Source: Streptomyces sp. Ru71 (lineage in GTDB: Bacteria; Actinomycetota; Actinomycetes; Streptomycetales; Streptomycetaceae). Taken from it: a stretch of 64,000 nucleotides of DNA. A program made the translations under genes and the position numbers. Every line of letters starts with the position of its first letter. Within the stretch, counting starts at the first letter, position 1. Location: positions 51,045-115,044 of the forward strand of contig NZ_PQSS01000017.1 of assembly GCF_002920535.1 (NCBI RefSeq), read 5' to 3'. Shown here piece after piece: positions 17,639-25,541 of this stretch. The notes below the pieces were generated by a model. The model worked only from the letters and a program-made list of their open reading frames with translations, was not told where the DNA came from and made no database searches.

Positions 17639-17696
17639 TTCAGGTGAAACTGTCCAGTTGAAGCTGTTCAGTTAAGACTGAACAGTTTCACCTGAA
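17639..17696. promoter_or_regulatory. MarR operator array with three 14-bp-spaced sites
   Basis: CTGnnCAGTT occurs three times in direct orientation at exact 14-bp steps (17650, 17664, 17678), with centres TC, TT and AA. The array is enclosed by a perfect 15-bp inverted repeat, TTCAGGTGAAACTGT (17639-17653) and its complement (17682-17696). An inner 9-bp dyad CTGTTCAGT/ACTGAACAG spans 17664-17685. The -35 element of the MarR promoter lies in the first repeat. Confidence 0.7.
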
Positions 17697-17741
17697 GGAA
17701 GGGTGCGCGTGTCCGGCCCCCCGGCGCCGTACGCTGAGCTC

Positions 17742-18242
17742 GTGCGCCTGCTGCTGATGTCCGACACCCATCTCCCCAAGCGCGCCAAGGAGCTGCCGGC
17801 GCCGCTCCTCGACGAGCTGGAGCACGCCGACGTCGTGCTGCACGCCGGGGACTGGGTCGACACCGCCACGCTCGACCTGCTGGAGAGCCGCAGCCGACGG
17901 CTCGTCGCGGTGTACGGCAACAACGACGGGCCCGAGCTGCGCGCGCGACTGCCCGAGGTGGCCCGCGCCGAGCTGGGTGGCCTGCGCTTCGGCGTGATCC
18001 ACGAGACCGGACCCGCCCAGGGCCGGGAGGCCCGCTGCGCCGCCCGCTTCCCCGACCTCGACGTCCTGGTCTTCGGCCACAGCCACATTCCCTGGGACAC
18101 CACCGCACCCGGCGGCCTGCGCCTGCTCAATCCCGGCTCCCCGACCGACCGGCGCCGCCAGCCCCACTGCACCTACCTGACCGCGACCGCGGCCGACGGC
18201 CGCCTCACGGACGTGGTCCTGCACCGGCTGCCGCCACGCTGA
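17742..18242 (+). CDS. YfcE/MJ0936-type metallophosphoesterase
   Basis: A 166-residue calcineurin-fold phosphodiesterase. Metal-binding motifs in order: SDTH (near residue 7), HAGDWVD, GNND, IHETGP and FGHSHIP. GTG at 17742 gives the family-typical start RLLLMSDTHLP. TACGCT ends 6 nt upstream, so the mRNA is probably leaderless. A GTG at 17709 with GAAGGAAG upstream would add 11 residues and is the alternative. It diverges from the MarR gene across the operator array, so MarR may regulate it too. Confidence 0.9.
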   Translation: MRLLLMSDTHLPKRAKELPAPLLDELEHADVVLHAGDWVDTATLDLLESRSRRLVAVYGNNDGPELRARLPEVARAELGGLRFGVIHETGPAQGREARCAARFPDLDVLVFGHSHIPWDTTAPGGLRLLNPGSPTDRRRQPHCTYLTATAADGRLTDVVLHRLPPR

Positions 18243-18277
18243 CCCTGTCGCCGACCTCGGCGTGACCCGGACACGGG

Positions 18278-18310
18278 CCGGGCCGCCTCACCTCGGTGGA
18301 AGCGGCCCGG
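18278..18310 (+). terminator. Terminator after the phosphoesterase
   Basis: CCGGGCCGC pairs with GCGGCCCGG (9 bp, 15-nt loop), 36 nt after the stop codon. Confidence 0.55.
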
Positions 18311-18463
18311 GCGCTGCGAGTGGATTGCGCTGTCACGGACCTCCTTCATCCGACGGTCTCCGTAGCGGCGACGCATGCGGTGCATGCCTCGTCCGTATAG
18401 GGCGTGACTACCCCGAAATGTCCGTATCACACCCCGCACGCCAACCGATTTTCCCGGGGCCGT

Positions 18464-18497
18464 TTGACCCTCACCTCACGTCAGGGTTCAGGCTGAA
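18464..18497 (+). promoter_or_regulatory. MerR-type promoter with 19-bp spacer
   Basis: TTGACC (18464-18469) is separated by exactly 19 bp from CAGGCT (18489-18494). The spacer holds the dyad ACCCT ... AGGGT, and TTCAG/CTGAA flanks the -10 region. An overlong spacer carrying a dyad is the known signature of promoters remodelled by MerR-family activators, so the MerR gene just downstream is probably autoactivated here. Confidence 0.65.
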
Positions 18498-18518
18498 CCC
18501 CGACGAAAGGGCAGGTGG

Positions 18519-19307
18519 ATGAGCTACAGCGTGCGACAGGTCGCGGACTTCGCCGGGGTGACGGTGCGGACGCTGCACCACTACGACCGCGCCGGACTGC
18601 TCACGCCCAGCGGCCGCAGCCACGCCGGATACCGGCTCTACGACGACGCCGACCTGGCGCGGCTGCAGCAGATCCTCTTCTACCGCGCCCTCGGCTTCCC
18701 GCTGGAGCGCATCGCGGCCGTCCTCGACGACCCGCAGGGCACCGCGCTGGAGCAGCTGCGGGCCCGGCACCGCGAGCTGCGCGAGGAGATCGCGCGCCTG
18801 GAGCGGCTGGCCGGTCTCGCCGAGCGGGCCATCGAGATCCAGCAGACCGGCGTGCCGATGGGCCACGAGGAGCGCGCCGAGATCTTCGGCGAGATCACCT
18901 TCGACCTCAGCTACGCCACCGAGGCCGAGCTGAAGCACGGGCAGTCGCCGGGACAGCGGGAGGCCATGGCACGGGCCGCGGCGCACGGCAAGGAGGACTG
19001 GCGCCGGCTGATGGCCGAGGCCGCCGACTGGCGGCTGCGGCTGCTGGCGGCGTTCGACGCGGGCGTGCCCGCCGACGGCGAGCGGGCCGCGGGCCTCGCC
19101 GAGGAGCACCGGCAGCACATCACCCGGTGGTTCACGCCCTGCCCACCCGACATGCACCGGCGCATCGCGGACGACTTCCACGCCGATCCGAGGGCCTTCG
19201 CCCTGGTCGTGCCGCCCTCCCAGCAACGCCCGGGCCTCGCCGCCTATCTGCGCGACGCCGTCCACGCCAACGCCCGGCGCCGGACCGAATCCGAGGGGAC
19301 CCCATGA
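18519..19307 (+). CDS. MerR-family regulator with TipAS-type ligand domain
   Basis: A 262-residue regulator. The MerR winged helix is at residues 2-72 (YSVRQVADFAGVTVRTLHHY, then GYRLYDDADLARLQQILFYR). A coiled-coil dimerisation helix (about 75-115) leads into a TipAS-like effector domain (about 130-250), which in TipAL binds thiopeptide antibiotics. The characteristic ITRWFTPCPPDMHRRIADDF segment, including the Cys used for covalent capture in TipAL, is visible. ATG follows GGCAGGTGG. The stop overlaps the glycosyltransferase start (ATGA), making a two-gene drug-sensing operon likely. Confidence 0.9.
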   Translation: MSYSVRQVADFAGVTVRTLHHYDRAGLLTPSGRSHAGYRLYDDADLARLQQILFYRALGFPLERIAAVLDDPQGTALEQLRARHRELREEIARLERLAGLAERAIEIQQTGVPMGHEERAEIFGEITFDLSYATEAELKHGQSPGQREAMARAAAHGKEDWRRLMAEAADWRLRLLAAFDAGVPADGERAAGLAEEHRQHITRWFTPCPPDMHRRIADDFHADPRAFALVVPPSQQRPGLAAYLRDAVHANARRRTESEGTP

Positions 19308-20509
19308 GAATCCTGATCGCGGCGGCCGGGTCACGCGGTGACGTCGACCCCTACACCGGTCTCGGTGCCGCCCTGAGCTCCGCCGGACACGACGTCGTCC
19401 TCGCCGCCACGCGGACCTACGAGCCCCTGGTGCGCGAGGCGGGCCTGGGCTTCAGGCCGCTGCCCGCACCGGCCCGCGGTGACGTCGCCGGCAAGCGCCG
19501 GCTGATGCGCGCGGCGGCCGCGTACGCCGACGAGCTGGGGCGCGGCTTCGCCGACGCCGTCGATCCCGGCACCGATCTGCTCCTGCTGTCGGCCACCACC
19601 GCCCCGCTCGGCCGGCACCTCGCCGAGGCGACCGGCATCCCCCACCTGGACGTGCACCTCCAGCCCACCGCGCCGACCGGTGCGTTCCCGCCTCCGGTGA
19701 CCGGCGGCCGGTCCCTGGGCCGGCTCGGCAACCGCGCGGCGGGCCACTTCGCCCTGCGCATGACCGACCGGGTCTACGCCCCGGCGGTCGCCGCGCTGCG
19801 CGAGCGCCTCGGCCTGCCGACCCTCACCCCGTCGGCCGCGCGCCGCCGGCGGCGGGAGCGCCGTACCGTGCTGCACGGCGTCAGCGCGGCGCTGGTGCCC
19901 CGCCCCGCCGACTGGCACCCCGGCCTGGAGATCGTGGGCCCCTGGTGGCCGTACGTCGCCCCGGAGCGCCGGCTGCCCGCCGAGGTGGAGGACTTCCTGC
20001 GCGCCGGGCCACGGCCGGTGTTCGTCGGCTTCGGCAGCATGGCCGCCGGACACGGGGAGCGGCTGAGCGAACTCGCCGTCGCCGCGCTGCGCCGCGCCGG
20101 GCTGCGCGGCATCCTCCAGTCCGGCAGCGCCGGGCTCGCCGCCGAGGGCGACGACGTGCTGACCGTCGGGGACGTGCCGCACGCGCTGCTGTTCCCCCGC
20201 GTGGCGGCGGTCGTGCACCACGCCGGCGCGGGCACCGCACACGCCGCCCTGCGGGCCGGGGCGCCCGCCGTGCCCGTGCCGGTGGCGGCGGACCAGCCGT
20301 TCTGGGCGGCCCGCCTCGCCGGGATCGGCGCCGCCGCCGCGCCGATCCCGTTCCGCTCCCTGACCGCGGCCCGCCTGGCCGAGGCGCTCACCGCCGTCAC
20401 CCGGGAGACGGAGTTCTCGGTGGCCGCGGCACGGGCCGCCGAGCGGCTCGCGGCCGAGGACGGGGCCGGCGCCGTGGTCAAGGCCGTCGACCGGGTGCGT
20501 ACCGGATGA
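19304..20509 (+). CDS. MGT-type (GT1) glycosyltransferase
   Basis: A 401-residue GT-B enzyme of the macrolide/glycopeptide glycosyltransferase group. The N-terminal acceptor domain starts RILIAAAGSRGDVDPYTGLG. The C-terminal nucleotide-sugar domain carries the signature HHAGAGTAHAALRAG, then PVAADQPFWAARL. Such enzymes glycosylate small hydrophobic molecules, often to inactivate an antibiotic. Coupling to a TipA-like sensor by ATGA overlap suggests ligand-induced drug modification; that is inference. It ends 3 bp from the convergent beta-propeller gene. Confidence 0.9.
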   Translation: MRILIAAAGSRGDVDPYTGLGAALSSAGHDVVLAATRTYEPLVREAGLGFRPLPAPARGDVAGKRRLMRAAAAYADELGRGFADAVDPGTDLLLLSATTAPLGRHLAEATGIPHLDVHLQPTAPTGAFPPPVTGGRSLGRLGNRAAGHFALRMTDRVYAPAVAALRERLGLPTLTPSAARRRRRERRTVLHGVSAALVPRPADWHPGLEIVGPWWPYVAPERRLPAEVEDFLRAGPRPVFVGFGSMAAGHGERLSELAVAALRRAGLRGILQSGSAGLAAEGDDVLTVGDVPHALLFPRVAAVVHHAGAGTAHAALRAGAPAVPVPVAADQPFWAARLAGIGAAAAPIPFRSLTAARLAEALTAVTRETEFSVAAARAAERLAAEDGAGAVVKAVDRVRTG

Positions 20510-20512
20510 CGC

Positions 20513-21751
20513 TCAGCTGCCCGGCGCGGTCCAGTCGGCGGCCACATGGCCGAGCCGCACCCGCTGCGGATGGTCGCCGACCGGGACCGACACCCGCTTG
20601 CGGCCGGTGGCGAAGTCGATGGCGGTGACCTGGTCGGCGCCGCTCTCGGAGATCACACAGTCCCGGCCGTCGCCGCTGACCGTGGCCCAGTAGGGCTTGG
20701 ACGCGGGCACGAGCGGGCCCTCCTGGAGGGTGGCGCGGTCGACGACGGTCGCGTAGTCGTCCATCGTGCCGGCCACGCACAGCTTGCCGCCGTCGGGCCG
20801 CATCGACAGGCCGTGGTGGCGCGAGTCGTTGACGAAGGTGGTGCGGTCGTCGCCGGTGGCGGGGTTCTTCGGCAGGGTCTTGGTCCGGGTGATCCGGTCC
20901 GTGGCGACGTCGTACTCGAAGAAGCCGTTGAAGAACGACACCTGGAAGTACAGCTTCGACTCGTCGGGGGAGAAGACGGCCGGCCGCACCGCGTCGGAGT
21001 AGTCCTTCAGCCCGATCGCGTCGAGCCGCTCCCGCATGTCGATCACCTTGACCGGCTTGTACGTCGTCGCGTCGACGACCGTGATGTGCCGGTCGCCTTT
21101 CGTCCAGTCCAGCCACGGCGCGTCCAGCGCGGTGTTCACGTCACCGATGGCCATGTTCCACAGGTACTTGCCGTCCTTGGTGAAAATGTTCTCGTGCGGC
21201 TTGTCCCCGGTGGCGAAGGAGCCGAGCTGCCGGCCGGTGACGATGTCCAGGACATGGACGGTGTTGGAGGTGGACGCGGAGACCGCGACGCGGGTGCCGT
21301 CGGGGGAGACGGCCATGTGGTCGGCGCGGTAACCGGACACCGGGAAGCGCCAGTTGAGCTTCCCGGTGGCCAGGTCGATCGACACGACGTCGGCGAAGCT
21401 GGGCCGCGAGACCACCACCGACCGGCCGTCGGGCGTGGAGTACATGTCGTCGACGAACTGGTCGTGGCCCTCGCCGACGCTGTTGCGGATCGCCATGAAG
21501 TACACCCACTTGACCGGGTCGGCGTTGATCTCCGCGAGCCGCTGCTCCTTGTCCGGCACGACGTCGATCCGGCCGATCCGGGCGAAGTCGCCGGTGGAGG
21601 CGATGATGTCGGCGGTGCCGTCCCAGTTGTTGCCGACGAACAGGACCTCCCGCAGGCCGCCGGCATCGGCGCGGGCGACGCTCGCGGGCACGCCGGCCGC
21701 GAGCGAGAGGGCGGCGGCCAGGCACAGCAGTCGGGGTCTGAAGGCGGGCAT
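20513..21751 (-). CDS. Secreted YncE-like beta-propeller protein
   Basis: A 412-residue exported protein. A signal peptide (LLCLAAALSLAAGVPASVARA) is followed by seven-bladed YVTN/YncE-type repeats such as HMAVSPDGTRVAVSASTSNT and DVVSIDLATGKLNWRFPV. No catalytic residues are evident; related propellers act as binding or scaffolding proteins in the envelope. ATG at 21751 has GAGGAG 7 nt upstream. No partner gene is adjacent, and transcription starts from its own 175 bp upstream region containing a dyad. Confidence 0.85.
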   Translation of the reverse strand: MPAFRPRLLCLAAALSLAAGVPASVARADAGGLREVLFVGNNWDGTADIIASTGDFARIGRIDVVPDKEQRLAEINADPVKWVYFMAIRNSVGEGHDQFVDDMYSTPDGRSVVVSRPSFADVVSIDLATGKLNWRFPVSGYRADHMAVSPDGTRVAVSASTSNTVHVLDIVTGRQLGSFATGDKPHENIFTKDGKYLWNMAIGDVNTALDAPWLDWTKGDRHITVVDATTYKPVKVIDMRERLDAIGLKDYSDAVRPAVFSPDESKLYFQVSFFNGFFEYDVATDRITRTKTLPKNPATGDDRTTFVNDSRHHGLSMRPDGGKLCVAGTMDDYATVVDRATLQEGPLVPASKPYWATVSGDGRDCVISESGADQVTAIDFATGRKRVSVPVGDHPQRVRLGHVAADWTAPGS

Positions 21752-21802
21752 GACGGCTCCTCGGGGTGGGGTGGAACCCGAACACACGTGATGCGCAAGG
21801 TA

Positions 21803-21818
21803 CTTACTGCAAAGTAAG
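21803..21818. promoter_or_regulatory. CTTAC/GTAAG dyad upstream of the beta-propeller gene
   Basis: CTTAC and GTAAG form a perfect 5-bp inverted repeat around TGCAAA, 52 bp upstream of the start. Its A/T content is unusual for this sequence, which suggests an operator or promoter element. Confidence 0.4.
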
Positions 21819-21926
21819 GAAGGGAGGCCTGCTCGGCAAGACCGTGGACGCACCCTGGTGCACCGGGCGCCCTCGACCGCTTCGGCGAACCCTGGGGGCG
21901 CAGGCCTCGTCGTTCGCGGCGTCGGC

Positions 21927-23171
21927 CTAGCCTCCGAGGCGTTCCAGCGCCCGCAGCACCGGCGCCACCCCGTCCTCCGCGCGGATCCTCGCCCCCAGCG
22001 CCCGCGCCCGCTCCCCGTACGACCGCTCGGTGACGGCCTCGACGAGCGCCGAGGCCAGGGAGTCAGGGGTCAGGCGGCGCAGCGGCAGCGCGCGCGGGGC
22101 GACCCCGAGCGCCACCAGCCGGGCGGCCCAGAAGCGTTCGTCGAACTGGATCGGCACCGGCACCGCCGGCACCCCGGCCCGCAGCCCCGCCGCCGTCGTC
22201 CCCGCACCGCAGTGGTGGACCACCGCCGCCATGCGCGGGAACAGCAGCGCGTGCGGCACCTCGTCGATCAGCAGCAGATCGTCGCCGTCGGCCGTCAGCC
22301 CGCCCCAGCCGCGCTGGATCACGCCGCGCAGGCCCGCACGGCGCAGCGCGCCCGCGACGGCCGCGCTGAAGCCGGCGGCGTCGGGCAGGGTGGCGCTGCC
22401 CAGCCCGACGAACACCGGCGGCGGCCCGGCGTCCAGGAACTCCCGCAGCCTGCCCGGAAGTTCGCGCTCCCGCTCGTACGGCCACCAGTAGCCGGTCACC
22501 TCAAGGCCCGGCCGCCAGTCCCGGGGCCGGGGCACCACCAGCGGGCTGAAGCCGTGCAGCACCGGCCAGCCCTGCCGCTCCCGGGCGCGCAGCGCGGCCG
22601 CCGGACGCACGGCGGGCAGACCCAGCCGGGCCCGGACGGCCGGCACGGCGGAGGCGAAGACATGCTCCACCGCGAGGTTCACCCCGAGGCCCGCGGCCCG
22701 GTTCACCGCGCCGCCCCAGGAGGCGGGGGCGAGCAGCGGAGGAGCGAACTCCCGGGTGGCGGCCAGGGGTTGCAGATGCACGCCCAGGCTCGGCCGGCCC
22801 AGTCCCTCGGCGACGGCGTGCCCCAGCGGGGCGAGCGCGGCGGCGAGCAGCAGCACGTCGGCGCCCTCGGCCGCCGCCAGCAGCCCGTCCGTCATACGGC
22901 CGGCCAGCGCCCGGGCCAGCGCCACCACCCGCACCAGCTTGCCCACCCCGGTGGCGCTGCGGTGCAGGCCCCGGCCCCGCGCCGACTCCAGCTCGGCCCG
23001 CGGATCCACCGGCAGCGGGTGGAAGGCCACCCCCGAGCCCGCCACCAGCGGCGCGAACCGCTCGTGCGTGACCAGGGTGACGTCATGACCCGCCCGCGCC
23101 AGGGCGTGCCCGAGCCCGGTGAAGGGGGCCGCGTCGCCCCGGGAACCCGCCGTCATGATCGCCACGCGCAC
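21927..23171 (-). CDS. MGT-type (GT1) glycosyltransferase
   Basis: A 414-residue GT-B enzyme resembling the one at 19304 but clearly divergent. It begins VRVAIMTAGSRGDAAPFTGLG and has the sugar-nucleotide signature HHCGAGTTAAGLRAG followed by PIQFDERFWAARL. GTG at 23171 was chosen at the start of homology. No ribosome binding site is present and CATACT lies 7 nt upstream, so leaderless expression is possible. It stands alone between the beta-propeller gene and folD, all on the minus strand. The acceptor is unknown. Confidence 0.9.
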   Translation of the reverse strand: MRVAIMTAGSRGDAAPFTGLGHALARAGHDVTLVTHERFAPLVAGSGVAFHPLPVDPRAELESARGRGLHRSATGVGKLVRVVALARALAGRMTDGLLAAAEGADVLLLAAALAPLGHAVAEGLGRPSLGVHLQPLAATREFAPPLLAPASWGGAVNRAAGLGVNLAVEHVFASAVPAVRARLGLPAVRPAAALRARERQGWPVLHGFSPLVVPRPRDWRPGLEVTGYWWPYERERELPGRLREFLDAGPPPVFVGLGSATLPDAAGFSAAVAGALRRAGLRGVIQRGWGGLTADGDDLLLIDEVPHALLFPRMAAVVHHCGAGTTAAGLRAGVPAVPVPIQFDERFWAARLVALGVAPRALPLRRLTPDSLASALVEAVTERSYGERARALGARIRAEDGVAPVLRALERLGG

Positions 23172-23251
23172 GCTGTGCAGTATGGCGACGATCCCGCGGG
23201 CCGGCACGAACGACCCGCGGGAAACGGCCACTTCGCGCGACCGCTGCGGCG

Positions 23252-24106
23252 CTACAGCGACACGCCGAGCTGCCGGGCCGCCGCGTCCACGGTCTGCTCC
23301 AGCAGCGTGGCGATGGTCATCGGGCCGACACCGCCCGGCACCGGGGTGATCAGCGAGGCCCGCTCCACCGCGGAGTCGAAGTCGACGTCGCCGACGTTGC
23401 CCTCGTTGTAACCGGCGTCGATCACCACCGCGCCCGGCTTGATGTCCTGGCCGCGGATCAGCCGGGGCCGGCCCACGGCGGCGACCACGATGTCCGCCTC
23501 CCGCACGGCCGCCGACAGGTCCGCGGTGCGCGAGTGGCAGTAGGTGACGGTGGCGTCGCGGGCGAGCAGCAGCATGCCGACCGGCTTGCCCAGGATCGCG
23601 CTGCGGCCCACGACCACGGCCCGCTTGCCCGCCGGGTCGACGCCGTACTCGTCGAGCAGCCGGACGATCCCGCCGGGGGTGCAGGAGACGAAGCCGGGCA
23701 GGCCGAAGCTCATCGTCGCGAACGACGCGAAGGTGACACCGTCGACGTCCTTCTGCGGGGCGATCGCCTCGAACGCGGCCCGCTCGTCGATGTGCTCGCC
23801 GACGGGGTGCTGGAGCAGGATGCCGTGCACGGCCGGATCGGCGGACAGCGCCGTCAGGGTGCCGACGAGCTCCTCGGTCGTGATGCTCGCGGGCAGCGCG
23901 ACGTGCCGGGACTCGATGCCGGCCGTGCGGCAGCGGTTCTGCTTCATCCGCACATAGGTGACGGAGGCGGGGTCCTCGCCGACGAGCACCGTGGCGAGGC
24001 AGGGCGCCGTCCCGGTACGCGCGGTGAGGTCGGCGGCGCGCTTGGCGGTCTCCTCGACGATCCGGCGGGCGAGGGCGGTGCCGTCCATGAGGCGGGCCTG
24101 GGTCAT
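23252..24106 (-). CDS. folD: FolD methylenetetrahydrofolate dehydrogenase/cyclohydrolase
   Basis: A 284-residue bifunctional one-carbon enzyme that interconverts 5,10-methylene-THF and 10-formyl-THF using NADP. The catalytic Tyr-Lys pair is in SVTYVRMKQNRC. The NADP site is GRSAILGKPVGMLLL, and the second family signature is TPVPGGVGPMTIATLL. ATG at 24106 has AGGAG 7 nt upstream; that AGGAG sits in the riboswitch-controlled hairpin. The leader indicates induction by the purine intermediate ZTP, which accumulates when 10-formyl-THF is short. It is probably a second, regulated folD copy. Confidence 0.97.
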   Translation of the reverse strand: MTQARLMDGTALARRIVEETAKRAADLTARTGTAPCLATVLVGEDPASVTYVRMKQNRCRTAGIESRHVALPASITTEELVGTLTALSADPAVHGILLQHPVGEHIDERAAFEAIAPQKDVDGVTFASFATMSFGLPGFVSCTPGGIVRLLDEYGVDPAGKRAVVVGRSAILGKPVGMLLLARDATVTYCHSRTADLSAAVREADIVVAAVGRPRLIRGQDIKPGAVVIDAGYNEGNVGDVDFDSAVERASLITPVPGGVGPMTIATLLEQTVDAAARQLGVSL

Positions 24107-24114
24107 GATGCACT

Positions 24115-24212
24115 CCTGGGCGAATACGACGTTCGCCCAGGCGCACGGCATCGACTCTGCGGGGCCGCTCCCCGGTGGTGCTCCACCTCAGCGCCAGTCA
24201 CGACCCGCGACC
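24115..24212 (-). ncRNA. ZTP (pfl) riboswitch with RBS-sequestering expression platform
   Basis: On the minus strand the leader carries the pfl/ZTP consensus blocks in order: GGGTCGTGACTGGCG (24206-24192), GTGGA ... CCACCGGGGAGCG, and GCGCCTGGGC near 24140. The 3' aptamer strand overlaps a perfect 10-bp hairpin, CCTGGGCGAA/TTCGCCCAGG (24115-24141, 7-nt loop), whose 3' arm enters the AGGAG of folD. Ligand-stabilised aptamer and hairpin are mutually exclusive, so ZTP should free the ribosome binding site. Confidence 0.9.
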
Positions 24213-24492
24213 AGCGTAACCGAGCCCGTCCGGCCGACCGTGCGGGGGCCGCCCCGGCCCTGCGGCCACCGTCCGGCGCCGCTCATCTCCCCGGGCGCCG
24301 GCGGCGTACGGCCCGCACCGGTGCGGGGCGCAGCCGGGGGCGGAGCGCGGTGACCACCGTGCGCAGCACGACGGCGGACGCGCGCCGGCCCACCGCGGCG
24401 ACCGGCGGGGGAAGCCGCAGCCGCACCACCCCGGCGCGGACCGGGTCCCGGCGGACCGAGCCCCCGCCTCCGAGGCCCGCCCGTGCCGAGAA

Positions 24493-24523
24493 GGTCCAGG
24501 TCAACCGGGAGCTGACCTGGACC
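24493..24523 (-). terminator. Terminator of the SnoaL-like gene
   Basis: GGTCCAGGTCA and TGACCTGGACC form a perfect 11-bp stem with a 9-nt loop, 17 nt beyond the stop codon of the minus-strand gene at 24540. The 280 bp between this and the folD leader contains nothing I recognise. Confidence 0.65.
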
Positions 24524-24539
24524 GTCGCCCGTCGCCTCG

Positions 24540-24905
24540 TTACTCGTCCCACGCCTCGATCATGATCTGCTGGGAGATCTTGCCGTCCCGCAGGGTGATC
24601 ATCGACTCCGACAGCACGCGGGTGCCGTCCGGGTACTGGCAGGACTCGCAGTAGGCCGCGTGGTCGCCCTGCACCACGCACTGCTCCAGCTTGTGCGTCA
24701 TGTCACGGCTGTAGACGTCGTCGAGCATCTCGCGGATCTCGTCCCGGCCGTGCAGCACCGCCGGGTTGCTGGGCTGAGCGTTGCGGTTCACGAGGCGGAT
24801 CTCCGCGTCGTCCGCGTAGAGGGACAGCAGCGTCTCGGCGGTGTCGCCCTCGATGCCCCTGCGCAGAGTGTCCGTGTCGAAGGCGGACTGTGCCGTGGTG
24901 CCCAT
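24540..24905 (-). CDS. SnoaL/NTF2-like nuclear-transport-factor-fold protein
   Basis: A 121-residue single-domain protein of the SnoaL/ketosteroid-isomerase-like superfamily. Typical elements are the helix DTAETLLSLYADDAEIRLVN, the HGRDEIREMLDDVY helix, and the closing strand ITLRDGKISQQIMIEAWDE. These small cone-shaped proteins bind or isomerise hydrophobic ligands; the substrate is unknown. ATG at 24905 follows GGAGGTCACC. It is monocistronic with a strong terminator. Confidence 0.85.
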   Translation of the reverse strand: MGTTAQSAFDTDTLRRGIEGDTAETLLSLYADDAEIRLVNRNAQPSNPAVLHGRDEIREMLDDVYSRDMTHKLEQCVVQGDHAAYCESCQYPDGTRVLSESMITLRDGKISQQIMIEAWDE

Positions 24906-25077
24906 GGTGACCTCCTTGCCAGGCCGCGGCCCGAGAGGGGGACGGGCCGCACGGGGCCTACGCAAAAGGCTCCTCCGCCCCGCCGGACTCGGCAAGCGCA
25001 GCCCGGGTGCTGCGCCTGACGGGTGAGCGGACCGGCGTGCCCGTGTCCACCGGGCCCCTCCGGCCGTTGCTGAAGGC

Positions 25078-25371
25078 ATGATCTCCACTCGTCGTATCGT
25101 CGCCGCCGCCGCACTCGCCGCCGGGATCGCCGGCCTCGCCGCCCCCTCGGCGAACGCCGGCGTCCTGGGCGCCGAACAGCTGAACCCGATCGCCCTGCTC
25201 GACTCACTCGCCACCAGCGAGATCCCGGCCGAGCACAAGGCCGACATTCCCCGGGTGTCGCAGCAGTTGGCTTCGCTGAACCAGGCGAACGAGCTCAACA
25301 AGCTGAACGAGCTGCACCAGGTCACCGACCTGGTCGCCCCGGTGACCGGTCTGCTCCCCGCCGTCGGCTGA
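25078..25371 (+). CDS. Small secreted protein of unknown function
   Basis: A 97-residue exported protein. A clear signal peptide (IVAAAALAAGIAGLAAPSANA) precedes a short mature chain with an Asn/Leu repeat-like segment (LNQANELNKLNELHQ) and a hydrophobic end (LVAPVTGLLPAVG). It has no cysteines and no recognised domain. The closing amphipathic stretch suggests surface or membrane association. The upstream GAAGGC abuts the ATG, so the ribosome binding site is poorly spaced. Confidence 0.75.
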   Translation: MISTRRIVAAAALAAGIAGLAAPSANAGVLGAEQLNPIALLDSLATSEIPAEHKADIPRVSQQLASLNQANELNKLNELHQVTDLVAPVTGLLPAVG

Positions 25372-25390
25372 GACCGCGGCACCGCCCGAC

Positions 25391-25418
25391 GAGGGGCCGC
25401 CCCGACGGGCGGCCTCTC
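25391..25418 (+). terminator. Terminator after the small secreted protein
   Basis: GAGGGGCCGCCC pairs with GGGCGGCCTCTC (12 bp including one G-U pair) around CGAC, 19 nt after the stop codon. Confidence 0.7.
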
Positions 25419-25541
25419 ATCATGTCGCCCCTCTTCATGTCCTCGTCCTCTTCCTGTCCCGTCCTCGGCCCCACGGCGCTTGATCACGCGTAGGGTCGTG
25501 AACCGGCACGAATGCCCCCGCCGAGGGAAGGATGGAGCAGC

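Noticed and set aside
24213..24492. A small minus-strand gene upstream of the SnoaL terminator
   Set aside because: The frame is basic and Arg/Val-rich but has no ribosome binding site and overlaps the terminator.
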